DNA of 64,000 nucleotides from Blasia pusilla (lineage: Eukaryota; Marchantiophyta; Marchantiopsida; Blasiales). Shown one piece after another: positions 10,084 to 20,365 of this stretch. The stretch's first letter is position 1; each line of letters starts with the position of its first letter. The position numbers and the translations under genes are program-made. The DNA lies in contig CM114272.1 of the NCBI GenBank assembly GCA_050084515.1, forward strand, positions 16,678,001 through 16,742,000. Direction: 5' to 3'. Under the pieces are notes generated by a model. The model saw nothing but the letters and a program-made list of their open reading frames with translations, was not told the DNA's origin and ran no database searches.

Positions 10084-11440
10084 GTGAGGCAGGCGTGGAG
10101 TCATTCCTTTATCCCGGAGCAGCGAGAGTCAGGTGGCAATTGGGCTCCTAGAGTGGAGATGTTGATCCCACTGGATACCACACTTGTTGTGTGGCAATGT
10201 CCAAAGGAGGGTGTTAGGGTGTTAGATCTCTTCGGAGGGATTAGCACTAGATTGGCTGCGGTATTGCAGGCAGAGCATACGGGTGCATCAATACCTTTAT
10301 GTGGAGAGAGATGAGACCGCGCGGCAAGTATCATTACGTCACATGGCCAGATTGGTCCTGAGATATCGTGAGTTATTGCCGATATCTACAGTCTAGGGAT
10401 ATCAACATACACTACCCGCCGACATCTCTTTGGTGGGTGCGCAAGATCTGGATAAAGTTGGCACCATTCATTTGGTGATTGCTGGATGGCCATGTCAAGG
10501 TCATTCATCAGCTGGCCGAGGGTTTGGATTGCAAGATCCGAGGTCAGGGATGTTTTGGGAGATGCTGTGAGTAGTACGACACTTGCAGGAGAGTCAGACA
10601 TGTTCTCCGACGTACCTTTTGGAGAACATGCTATTGTTGGAAGACACTCGTGCACGTGTGATGACGAGTGTGCATTAGGTGAGGTCCTGGTTGGGACCTG
10701 TTGTATTGTTAGATGCAGCGAGAGTTGGATCACGCTCTCATCATCCATGACTATGGTGGAAGAACCTGATACCATTAGAGGTACTGAGTTGAGCATATGA
10801 TAGAGTCCAGAGAGCACCACATCTCACAGTGGATGCTATTTTGGGCTCAGGGCGTTGATCTCAGGTGGTGATGTGGGATGGTAGACCACCGTTGGCGATG
10901 GCCAATAGGGTGGGGGAGTTGAGGGCAACCTTACCTACGTTGGTGAGCTTCCCACCATTCCATACCTTTCGTCAAAGAGGAGTAGGCATGATTTGGGATG
11001 AGGTGACCCGAGCATTGGAGGAGCCTACACCAGATGAGGAGGAGCGCACCATGGGATTCGCTACGGGTACTACGGCGGTGCCAGGCATGACTGAGGCATC
11101 CCGGAGATAGATATTGGGGCAGGCGAAGGACCTCAATTGTCTCACATGGATAGTCAGCCTAGGTATGGCTGAGCAAAGACGGATGCGAGTGTCATCCATG
11201 CCATCACGTCCACGAGTTGGACCATTGGCTACAGGGTCTGTACAGGCATTTGCTGGGGGTGGGACGAGGAGAGATAGGCACCCATGGACTTCTTGGGATG
11301 TCGCTCGAGCGGAGAGTGCGAAGGCGGCCAGAGCATCACATGTTCATTTTTTGGATATGGAGCATGGTATAGGAGGTCAGAGTGGAGTGGCTATTGCGGA
11401 GGTGGCTAGGATTGCTACGTAGCAACCAAAGCCCGAAGTT
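10084..11440 (+). pseudogene. C5-cytosine DNA methyltransferase domain inside element 1
   Basis: Catalytic motifs appear in canonical order across two frames: motif I LDLFGGI (10225-10245, SAM binding); an acidic site YVERDE after it; motif IV GWPCQGHS (about 10485-10510, catalytic Cys); FWEML; motif VI as LENM (expected ENV, about 10620); motif VIII DAARVGSRSH (about 10705); and motifs IX-X as ERTMGF (about 11040-11060) with LGQAKDLN (11112-11135). Element 2 carries the same domain at the same place, so it is part of the element, not a chance insertion. In-frame stops at 10394 (TAG), 10568 (TGA) and 10676 (TAG) and a frameshift near 10280 inactivate it. Subfamily cannot be fixed by eye: PCQ recalls DNMT1/CMT or bacterial enzymes, and the motif VIII region recalls DNMT3/DRM. 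Confidence 0.85.
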
Positions 11441-11565
11441 GCGTCCTCTCCGAGTGAGGTCACGATGGAGACTTGAGAGCCTGTGATAGTCTCAAGTTGA
11501 TAGGAGGAGAGCAATGGTGAGTTCATAGGTTTCTGAGAGGGCATGTCAGTTGTTTTGCCTTCAGT

Positions 11566-12850
11566 ATGAGAGACTTGGATACGCTGAAGGGTCCCGAGAT
11601 ACGGATTGAGTTGGCTAGTGATACGCCAATCTTTCGTCGACCCTATAGGTATTCTGATATGGACTTGTTGGAGGCAGGACTTGTGGAGTTATCACATGGG
11701 GAGTATGCATCTCACAGTCATGTCGGCAAAGAAGGATACGTATGGCAATTGGATAGATAGGAGAATGTGTGGAGATTACCATCCTATCAACCGACAGACA
11801 AGGTCAGATCAGTACGCCATGCCTACTCCTAAGGAGATCTTTGATGCGGTAGGGCATGCAAAGATTTCCAGTACTTTAGATCTCCGTGCTGGCTATCATT
11901 AGCTTCCTATCATGTTGGCGGACAGGGAGAAGACAACATTCTGGGGGATAGATTGGTTTGGGAGAGGTTGCTTGTATGAGTGGTGGTTCTTACCATTTGG
12001 GTTGAAGAACACGCTTGCGGAATTTTAGAGAGTGATGGATAGGATTCTGGCTAGCTTGGATTTTGTACGATGTTACATAGATGATATTCTTATCTTCACT
12101 TCCATGGTTGAGGAGCATGAACAACACCTGGAGGAGGTGTTTCGGCGATTGCAGTTACATGGACTGAAGTTACATCCACGCAAGTGCAGATTCTTTCAGG
12201 AGAGAATATGGTGCGACACACCATATACCCGAGTGGGTTAGGTGTTCAGCAGACAAAGGTGGAGGCTATTGCACAAATTCCACACCCTATAGATGTGAGT
12301 CGAGTTCGAGCGTTTCTTGGATTGGCAAACTTCTATCAACGGTATGTCAAGGGTTTTAGTGCGATCGCGAAGTCTTTGACCTTGTTGACGAGACTTGGTT
12401 GTGGGGAGATGATCAAGAGCGGGCATTTCAGGAGCTCAAGGACAGGTTGACATCTTCACCCATTTTATAGAGATTGGTTAGGGGTCACCCATTCTAGTTA
12501 CATACGGATTGGAGCATGTTGGGTCTAGGAGCAATGCTTACTCAGAGGGATGATGAGGAGAGGGAGTTTGTTGTGGCTCACGTGAGCCAATTGAACAATA
12601 TTGCAGAGGCGAAGTACAGCTCCTACAAGGGAGAGTGCTTGGGTCCAGTGTGGGTCGTGGCACAATTCAGGTGCTATTTATTCTGCAACCCTTTCACACT
12701 ATCATCAGCGGTTGAAGTGGTTGATGGAGTCCGACAAGCTTACGGGAAAGCTTGTCAGGTGGGCTCTATTACTACATGAGTATGAGTTCGAGGTGGTTTG
12801 CAGGCTAGGTTGTCTGAACCAAGATACGGATGGGTTGAGTCGTAACCCAT
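11566..12850 (+). pseudogene. Reverse transcriptase and RNase H of element 1, broken
   Basis: RT landmarks in order: FRRPYRYSD (about 11630), VELSHGEY, MCGDYHPINRQT (11765), STLDLRAGYH (11868), LPFGLKN (11991), the catalytic YIDDILIF (12075-12098) and a FLGLANFYQRYVKGF thumb (12318). RNase H follows with MLGLGAMLTQ, AEAKYSSYKGE and LKWLMESDKL, ending near DTDGLSRNP (about 12825). In-frame TAGs stand where Gln is expected at 11900 (GYH-Q-LP) and 12026 (EF-Q-RVMD). This is typical Ty3/gypsy organisation. Confidence 0.9.
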
Positions 12851-13059
12851 GTCCGAGTCAGAGAGATGACATAGGAGCTCGATGGCACGGAGAGAGTGAT
12901 GAGGAGATGGTGCCCGGTTGGCATGCATCTGCCTATACTATCTTTTTTTGGTTGACTATGGTAGGTCAGTCGCAGGTGATGATTCCAGTGGTGGGGTTGG
13001 ATGATGAGTCTTTGGATCCGGAGGTCAGTGAGGAGGCGACATGTGGTCATGATATCCAT

Positions 13060-14492
13060 GACAACATGGAGGTTGTGGAGTTCTTGCACAGTGGCATCAT
13101 AACGAGCACAATGAGTGCTAGGGAGCGGGATCGGATCCTACAAAGAGCCAAGAGGTTCAGGTGGGAGGGGAATCACATTTTACAGGTATGGGGAGATGGT
13201 AGGATACGAGTGGTACCTCATCCTTTCCAGCAAGCACGTATAGTGCGACATGCCCATGAGGAGTTGGGTCATTTTGGAGTAAAACGTACTTACAGCTTAC
13301 TCCAGGTTCAGTATTGGTGGCGCAGCATGCATACTGCGGTACAATAGTTTGTGGCTAGATGTATGGTATGTGACAGAGTGCAAGCATCCTTCAATGCTCC
13401 CACTCTGCAATTACATCCTTTTCCGATTATGGGTTTAGGTTATCGATGGAGTTTAAACTTCGCGAGACCTTTGCCATTGACGGGGCGTCATCACATGTAC
13501 GTGTTGGTCATGGTGGAGTATTTCTCCAAGTGGATAGAGTTGGTGGCACTTCCGGATAAGGCGAGCAAGGGAACATCTTATGCATTTCTAGATCGTGTGC
13601 TTAGTCACTTTGGTGCACCGACGGAGGTGTTGACTGACCAGGGTACTGAGTTCAGGGGAGAGATTCAAGCCTTGTGTGATCAGGCGCTGATAGATCACCG
13701 CACCACGTCCAGAGATCACCTTGAGGCGGATGGGTTGGCGGAGAGAGTAGTACAGACAGTGAAGAGAGGATTGCGCAAGTATGACTTGCATCGGGGAAGT
13801 TGAGGGAGTGGGACGTACACTTGCCATGGTTGGCTATGGGTTATCGCTTTAGTCGGCAGGCATCCTTGGCGTCATTTTCACCGTACTTTTTGCTCTTTGG
13901 GAGAGAGCCAGATTTACCTACAGCTATTCGACGTGATATGGCGAAGATGTTAGATCTTGATGATCCATATGTGTGCGTACAAGCGTGTTCTCAGAGGGTG
14001 GAGATTTTTTGTAGAGTTATGCTTATGGCCTTTGAGAAATTAGCTATTGCTCAGCATAGAGATACATTGAGGTACGCGACCATTCGTGGAGGAGGTTATC
14101 GTCCAGGGATTAGGAGGTTTCATCCTGGAGATTATGTGTGTCTATAGCAAGCGGCACCCACGACGCTAGATGTCATTGCAGGTTGCATGATCCTACGTGT
14201 GCGCGAGGTATTACCGACCGAGTCCTCATGTTGGAGGGACGGGATGGTATGGTTTGGAAGGATCATGTGCGCAATTGTGCGTCATGTCATCTTCCGAAAG
14301 TGGACGGGACAGTGGATCCAAGATTGGCAATGGTACTTGCAGGCTTGAGGTGTATGTTGTGCAGATCTGCGAGGGATGCAGCCACCATGTTGGTATGTGA
14401 TGGTTGTTCTCGAGGGTGGCATATGTCATGTCTGACCCTCCCTCTTGATGTAGCTCCCACGGGATGATGGATGTGTTCGAGATGTGTATAGG
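13060..14492 (+). pseudogene. Integrase with C-terminal PHD finger, element 1
   Basis: The zinc-binding HHCC module spans H in VRHAHEELGH (13245) to CMVCDR (13360-13380). The DDE core follows: first Asp replaced by Asn (WSLNFARPLP, about 13450; element 2 has WSLDFAGPLP), second in VLTDQGTEF (13630), Glu in DGLAERVVQ (13730). After a basic C-terminal region comes a C4HC3 PHD finger (about 14348-14487): CMLC, VCDGC, GWHMSC and WMCSRC supply all eight ligands, with one TGA (14466) before the last pair. PHD fingers read histone H3 tails, so this may guide integration the way chromodomains do in chromoviruses. TAG at 13345 replaces an expected Gln. Confidence 0.85.
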
Positions 14493-14554
14493 GTAGTAGG
14501 TCATATCAGGGAGATGTGATATTTCCTATCTGGAGTTAGGAGGATCCAACTGCC

Positions 14555-14705
14555 AACTAGGGGGGCGGTTGTGTGATCTCCATGTATATGTATGAGTTGA
14601 TTTTTGTACATGTGTGGATCTACCCGTGTGTGGGGAAGATTGGTGTTGTGTGGTGTGGATGTGACCAACAATGTATGTTGTATAGGAATGTGTATGCGCA
14701 CGACA
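14555..14705 (+). repeat. Polypurine tract and B block of element 1
   Basis: AACTAGGGGGGCGG (14555-14568) matches the purine tract of element 2 and should prime plus-strand DNA. The B block (14572-14705) begins TGTGATCTCC-like, contains GATGTGACCAAC and ends GTATGCGCACGACA. It matches 60526-60640 and, more weakly, the B blocks of element 2. No A block follows; the sequence after 14705 is unrelated. Confidence 0.7.
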
Positions 14706-15019
14706 GACGACATGAGACTAGACGCAAAACACAAATGTCGGAAAAAAATGATGAGACACCAAATGGTTGGAGTAAATACGTGCGTCAATCATGGGACACA
14801 CAAAAAATGAGACAAGGATCTAAGGCATATTTGGGGAAGTTAAGATGGGTGGAATTGGCCATAAGACTCCTTCAAGTCATCTTGGGAGTTAATAAGTCAA
14901 ACGAGGGGTTACAAGATGCCATCCATATTTGGGTTGAGAGCCATAATCAAGGGCCTAAGGTGGATGCTTGGGAAGTTGGGGATCCTTTGCAAAACCCCAA
15001 AAGTATGTATAGGTAGGAA

Positions 15020-15020
<1 letters not shown>

Positions 15021-15099
<79 letters not shown>
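15021..15099. repeat. (CT)n microsatellite
   Basis: A pure dinucleotide tract of about 39 CT units. Confidence 0.97.
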
Positions 15100-15100
<1 letters not shown>

Positions 15101-15821
15101 AATTGGGAATTAACTACATTGAGTGTTTTTCAATGTTTTAGAGTTGAGCTAAGGAACTGTTTGAGGTGTATCTCAAGGATAAACCGAAGTGCTCCGATTA
15201 GGGTGGATACTTGGTGGAGAAGGGTCAAGGCTTAGGGGTCTAGGCTTCCTAGGGAGACGGTTCACACCTTGTTATTGGGGGACTCAGAACTAGTTAGCAT
15301 TGGACGGCTCCATCTACTCAACTATAGGACATGTGACCAATTGGATCTTTGAGACTCAACCCAAGTCTTCAGCTTCCACATCTCAAGATTAGAGTATCTT
15401 CGTAGGTTAGCGAGGAAGAATAGATGTTGAACTCTACAATGCTGAAATAATAGAATGAGAATAGTTGAAGGTGGATGCTTGAGCCCAAGGATTGGAGAGG
15501 CAGTAATCATGACACATAACATGAGTCAAAGAGGATGTGGAACCCTCAACTCAAAGCCTACACCCAATGAAGTGTGAAGAAAATGGGAAACCCCCTAAAG
15601 TCTAACTTCATCATCAACAAAAGCAATATCAATAACAATTAAAAGAACTATGGTAGGCCTAGTTGGTGAACGAGTTCAAATTACCTTCCAAAATATAATT
15701 CACTTTCAAAACGATCAAGTGTTATTTTAAATCAATTTCAAATGATCCTATTGGCTCAAAAGGCGAGTGATCACCAAATGTCCAAAGGAGAGGAGTTTGC
15801 CAAATGAAAAGTATTCTCCAA
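15100..15821. other. Spacer; nothing recognised
   Basis: No coding pattern, tRNA or repeat could be defined here. Confidence 0.4.
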
Positions 15822-15996
15822 TCTATATACTAATTGGAGGATAGAGTTTTTTTTAGACGTTCCTCTATTTGACGCATGTCAACATATTTCAGTAAAAAAA
15901 TACTTTTGCTAATGTTAAATAAGTATTAAAAAAAAAGATTGATAAGGAAAGCAAATGATTAAATAGGGATGGTTGCATCACACGGGTTCTTACTAG
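15822..15996 (+). mobile_element. Short Helitron-like copy (175 bp)
   Basis: It starts A|TCTATATACTAATTGG (15822) and ends TTACTAG (15990-15996) before host T. The 3' stem is partly eroded: GCATCACACGGG keeps the 3' arm seen in the copy at 2738-2953. Boundaries rest on these terminal patterns only. Confidence 0.5.
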
Positions 15997-16929
15997 TAAT
16001 AATATAGCTGAATTTTTTTTTGAGGGAATCACAACTCAAGCCTGCCATTCCGAAGGGACGGTAAACATCCAACAAGCCCCACATGTACAGTGACTATCCT
16101 CTGGCCACCGTTTGGGAAATTTTATGACTGTCCTCTAACCAATGTCCGATAAATTGCCAAGAATTTCTAATAAAAAATAGTAAACTGGTTTTTGAACCAA
16201 TTTTCAATACCTTACCAAACTATTAAGGGCGTTAGCCCTTGCTAAGATGCTTCTAATGAACGCCTTTCAGGTTTTCAGTTTTTATTTTATTTTATCTAAA
16301 TGTTAAAATTTGAAAAGGAAAGAGGTTTTAATAATAATAAAATTTTTTAAAAAAATAAAAAATAAATCTCCATGAAAACGTTGTGAGTATTTTTCATAAT
16401 AATTTCATTTTTAACTTTTAAAAATAAAAATATTATTTCAAAATTTAGTAAAAAATAAAACATTTAATTTTAAGTTGATTTTGGAAGGAAAATTACATAT
16501 TACTTTATAAATACGTAATTTAATTTTTTTTTCAAGCTCTAATTATAAGGGGGTTTTAAAGAAAATTTTGAGATAAATTTTGGATCAAAATGAGTGATTT
16601 TGTTTTTACTAATTGAGATGGGGGTTGGAAAAATAAGGATAATTTCCTTCTTTCTAAATAAATCAATTTTTAAATGAAAATGAAAATCTTATGATTATTC
16701 ATATATTGAAGAGAAAAATTTTACTATTTATTCGTCAATTTTATAATTTCAACATGTGATTCCATTATATTCTTTATTTGTGAAATATTTTCATTTTCAT
16801 CCATAAAAGTTTATTAACACAAATAAATTGTAAAATTCTAATTAGTTTTTATAGGAAACTTCAAAATAAAATAGAAATTCTCAAATTTAACCGATTAGCT
16901 TCATTCGTACATTGCCTCTAGTATTTACA
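15997..16929. repeat. AT-rich repeat related to 58500-59160
   Basis: The stretch 16180-16640 matches the reverse complement of about 58600-59160, for example GGGCGTTAGCCCTTGCTAAGA at 16228 and the TTTTGGAAGGAAAATTACATATTACTTTA-like region near 16480. The second copy lies within the Helitron candidate at 58047-59344, so this is probably a relative of it. No gene is visible. Confidence 0.5.
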
Positions 16930-17105
16930 TGCCGTAAACACAGGTATGAGTAGAGACCGTAAACACTGCCGTTAACACTGGTATGGGTAGAGACCGTAAA
17001 CTCTGCCGTAAACACAGGTACGGGTAGAGCCCGTAAACACAGGTATGGGTAGAGGCCGTAAACACTGGTATGGATAGAGTGCGTAAGGACTAGTATGGGT
17101 ACAGT
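16930..17105. repeat. Minisatellite of about 25-bp units
   Basis: Imperfect units of the form CCGTAAACACAGGTATGGGT followed by AGAG are repeated about six times, with 12-bp partial units between some of them. It lies roughly 1 kb upstream of the alkyltransferase gene. Confidence 0.85.
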
Positions 17106-18115
17106 AGAGGCTGCAGTTTCAAGCTCAAGGAACGATGACGACGAGTGAGCGAGTGCAGCGCGCGACGGAAAGACTAGTGTGTACAGTTGAAGCTGAAGCT
17201 TCAAGCTCAAGGATCGTCGATGTCGACGAGTAGGCGAGCGAGCGCCTGTAGGGAATTCCGGATGGCGATCTAGAAAAGAAATTCGAGCCTAAAGCGTCGC
17301 GCAATTGTGGGGTCAGAGCTGGAGCTTTGATGCGCGCGGTGTCTCTCACCAGTCAGGGACAATACTGATCCGGAGCTCGCCAGGTCTAGTGCACGAACGC
17401 GCGTTCTTTGTCGTTGTTGTTCCTCTTCCTTTGTTTGTATGTGGGCACTCAATTGAGGATTGCAGGAGCCCGAGGGAGGATTGAGAGAAGCGGCGGCGGT
17501 ATGGCGGTGACCGGAGCTGGAGCAGTGGCGACGTTGGCAGCCCCGGCTGTTTCTCTGGTCAGTGTCCATGAGCTTGAATTCCGCCCCCCTTGTGCGCCGA
17601 TCAGGGAGGAAGAGTAGAGTGTGGCTTATTCATCTGTGTAAGCGAGAGCGATGGAATTGGAGGAGAATAGGACGCGGCGAACTGGAAGGAAACTTTCGCC
17701 TCATCCTCTCCTCCTTCAATTCGTGGAAGGAAAATCAGTTCCAGTTCGGTCTAGTTGGTAGATGGGACAGCGAATTCAATCTCCGAGGTCCACAGAGGCA
17801 GGATTTTGTGTTTTAGTTCCTTTCACTCGTCGCAGAGTCTGATTCTGGTGCCAATGCCAATTGTTGGATGTGGTTCTTCTCGGTTGCCGGAGGTGCAGCC
17901 GAGGGTATGCGAAACCTGGCTGGCGGCTGGGTCCAGTGTAGCAAGACACCAGTGATCCCGAGGGCGTGTGAAACCTGGTGGCTGACGCCAGTGATCCCTA
18001 GGGCATTGCAATGTGAAGCAGTGGTCAATGCATTTGTTTGGTTTGCTGGTGTACTTGATTTTGGTTGGTTTCCCAAGGCAGCAGAGAGGTGATTGAACTC
18101 AGTCATCTGTGGTGC
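17106..18115. other. GC-richer 5' region of the alkyltransferase gene
   Basis: Two related segments (17125-17165 and 17195-17245) share TCAAGCTCAAGGA and a GACGAGT core. An ATG-led frame at 17501-17615 (MAVTGAGAVATLAAP) could be a leader exon, but no splice pairing to the gene could be proved. CAGTGATCCC is repeated at 17949 and 17990. Confidence 0.35.
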
Positions 18116-19536
18116 ATGATACAGACGAAGCGGGGCCTGCCTGGGAAAGTTGTGGAAGTGCTGAAGGTGAGTCAGGTGGTTACGCCTGTAGGGCCGCTTT
18201 CGTTAGGAACCTCCAACGAGGGCCTGTGTTTCGCACATTTCGATACATTGTGGGAGGAGACTCCGATGGTGGACACCGGCAATGGAGCGGCTGACTTTTT
18301 CATGAGAGAGGTAAGTGTTCGCAACCTTGCCTTATGAACTGAACTCGTCCAGAATCCTGGGCTTGCACCGCGTAAGAGCTACCCGCATCGGCTCATGAGG
18401 GATGCGTGGAAGAGGCACTCTATGTCGGGGCTTCAAGTCTTGTAGGCATCTTTGGTGCGGCTTCCCATTCGGAGAGCTAGAAAGAGAATCAACATCAATT
18501 TTCCTAGGTTGGTTAGAAATTCACATGAGCTCAACCCATAGAGTTCCAATCCAGGTCACGGGTTTGGGCAGATGTCAACAGCAGTTATGCTGGTTTCGTG
18601 CTCACCGGCGTTCAGGGTTGGTGTTTCTCATGGATAAGTGCGTTGCTTTCTCTGCCGTTTCTAGAAGCATGGTTTCCTCTTTGTATGCATACAATGCGAT
18701 CTGAATCGGGCAGGTCTAGCGTGAATGGGAGCTTCGACTGATGTGGTACGAAGTGTCTTCAAGAAAAGGATTCTTGTTGATATGGAAAACAAGGTCAGGA
18801 AACCAAGTGATTGCAGTCGAATACTCTGGGTACTCATAGTCTAGCATGAGTGGTAGCTTCGACTGATTTGGCTTGAAGTGTACTCCGGACTAGGATTCGT
18901 CGTGACATAACAATCGAGGCGAGGAAGCCAAGCATGGGTTCTCATTTCTTGAGGTGGCCTTAGAGCATCTAGTATGCCCTGTGGGCAAGAGGTGTCACGG
19001 ATAGACATTGATGAATGGTTTAGTGTAAGCTGAACCCACCAAGCCTCTCATGCTGCTGTGAAGTAGCTGGATCTATGACTGCTCTTGATACCACATCTGG
19101 AAGAGAGAAACAGTGAGCGGATGCATATGATCTTGTAGATTAGTGCCTGGACGCGGTTAAATCACGGAACGTCTTAAAGTGTAGTGTTGGTTATCAACTG
19201 CAGGCAAAGTTACAAGTGCAAGAGTACTTTGCAGGATGTCGGAAAGCATTTTCTATCCCTTTGATCCCACAAGGGACAGCATTTCAGAAAAGGGCCTGGG
19301 CTGCCTTGGAGAAGATTTCGTATGGGCAGACCTTGTGTTATGAAGAGCAAGCGATGTTGATGGATGAGCCAGGGAAGGCAAGGGCTGTAGGAGCTGCAAA
19401 TGGCAAAAACCCCATCTGCCTGTTCATTCCCTGCCACAGAGTTACAGCAAAGGGAGGAGGTTTGTGTGGGTATGCATTCGGTCTCAAGGCCAAACAGTTC
19501 CTGCTCGATTTGGAAATGGGGAAGGTTCCAGCTTAG
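18116..19536 (+). CDS. Methylated-DNA-[protein]-cysteine S-methyltransferase (O6-alkylguanine-DNA alkyltransferase), two exons
   Basis: The enzyme moves the alkyl group from O6-alkylguanine in DNA to its own cysteine, a one-use repair. Exons 18116-18310 and 19204-19536 join in phase 0 (AGAGAG|GTAAGT ... CTGCAG|GCAAAG) and give 175 aa, the normal family length. The N-terminal fold shows TPVGPLSLGTSNEGLCFAHF. The C-terminal domain has ISYGQTLCY, the helix-turn-helix ARAVGAANGKNP with its DNA-intercalating Arg, the active site IPCHRV (Cys codon 19432-19434) and GLCGYAFGLKAKQFLLDLE. I chose the ATG at 18116 because it gives canonical length; an alternative 5' exon is possible. The frame is intact and ends TAG. 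The first exon is less conserved by eye than the second. Confidence 0.85.
18712..18960. repeat. Diverged tandem duplication in the alkyltransferase intron
   Basis: Two adjacent segments of about 125 bp share GTCTAGCRTGARTGGKAGCT, TTCGACTGATKTGG, GAAGTGT and AGGAAACCAAG / AGGAAGCCAAG. They lie wholly inside the 893-bp intron. Confidence 0.65.
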
Positions 19537-20365
19537 TTGTATGTTTCCTAATGCACCAAGCTTACGTCCTTACATGGCAAAGAGGGTGCTTCGTGGTTAA
19601 GTAAAGGCGAATGTATATATCTTGCTAGAGGTAAATGTAAATACAGTCCGGATATGGATGTCCAGGGACTGAAAATATGTGACCAGGTTTGCTCATGAGG
19701 AGACTTCAAGTGTTGATCTTGGAGACGCATCGTAGAAGGAAGGAAAGAAATTTTCTTCAGTGTATTTTTGTGCATTATCTAGGCCTTGCATACCATATAT
19801 GGTAAGTTGACATCGTTGAACTTTTCAATGGCCACGATGAGCTGTGACTGGACATGTGTAGTAACTTAGCGCACATGCAGTTCGTGAGGGTATAGGTAAA
19901 GGTGGGTATGCCATATGTTATAAACAAATGAGACATATCACTTTCACACGTGATTTACAATTGGGAGCAAACTTTCACAAATCTGTAATGCTGGAGATGT
20001 ATGTTTCTATTGTGGACAAGCGATCCATCTTTCCACCATCTATCAAGATGATGGTCTAAAAGAATTATTTTGTGTGTTGTTGGAAACAGCTGGGTTGTTT
20101 CCCCTTGGAAATGGGATGAGGTGCTACTGACGGTATCACCAATGAATTTACAGTGGAAATATGAATGAGGGTATAGTTTGCCCGTTTCTTCCCTTCAAGT
20201 TATTGTCTGTTTTCCTGGAGGACGCAATCTGTTCACCTCGTTTCAATCAACTGTATTGGGGATGGTACAACGATTCTTCATCTTCCGAAATTGGCCATTA
20301 TTTTTGATTCATCATGTTAAACCCCTGATGGCAGTGGTGTTCATCTGATCATGTTCCAAATTCCT
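19537..20365. other. Intergenic region between two convergent genes
   Basis: This holds the 3' ends of the convergent alkyltransferase and GDSL genes. No further gene or clear polyadenylation signal was assigned. Confidence 0.4.

Larger units (their letters stand above)
6744..14705 (+). mobile_element. Element 1: Ty3/gypsy-type retroelement carrying a C5-DNA methyltransferase and a PHD finger
   Basis: The order is A-block remnant (6744-6981), self-complementary primer site (6982-6995), leader, Gag, protease, cytosine methyltransferase, RT, RNase H, integrase, PHD finger, polypurine tract (14555-14568) and B block (14572-14705). RT-RH-IN order and an integrase with HHCC and DDE motifs place it with Ty3/gypsy (Metaviridae), not with DIRS-type tyrosine-recombinase elements. 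Every coding part is interrupted by stops and frameshifts, so it is an inactive copy. No second A block follows the B block: the copy has the form A-coding-B. Confidence 0.85.

Noticed and set aside
10084-11440. Bacterial restriction-modification methyltransferase or contamination
   Set aside because: The domain sits in the same strand and order within two gag-pol elements on opposite strands, with no bacterial gene context.
8070-13347. Alternative genetic code with TAG read as Gln
   Set aside because: The intact alkyltransferase and GDSL genes both end in TAG, TGA and TAA also interrupt the elements, and the pattern is explained by CAG to TAG deamination.
6744-14705. DIRS/PAT-type tyrosine-recombinase element
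   Set aside because: The terminal layout is similar, but the coding part has a DDE integrase with an HHCC module and no tyrosine-recombinase motif was seen.
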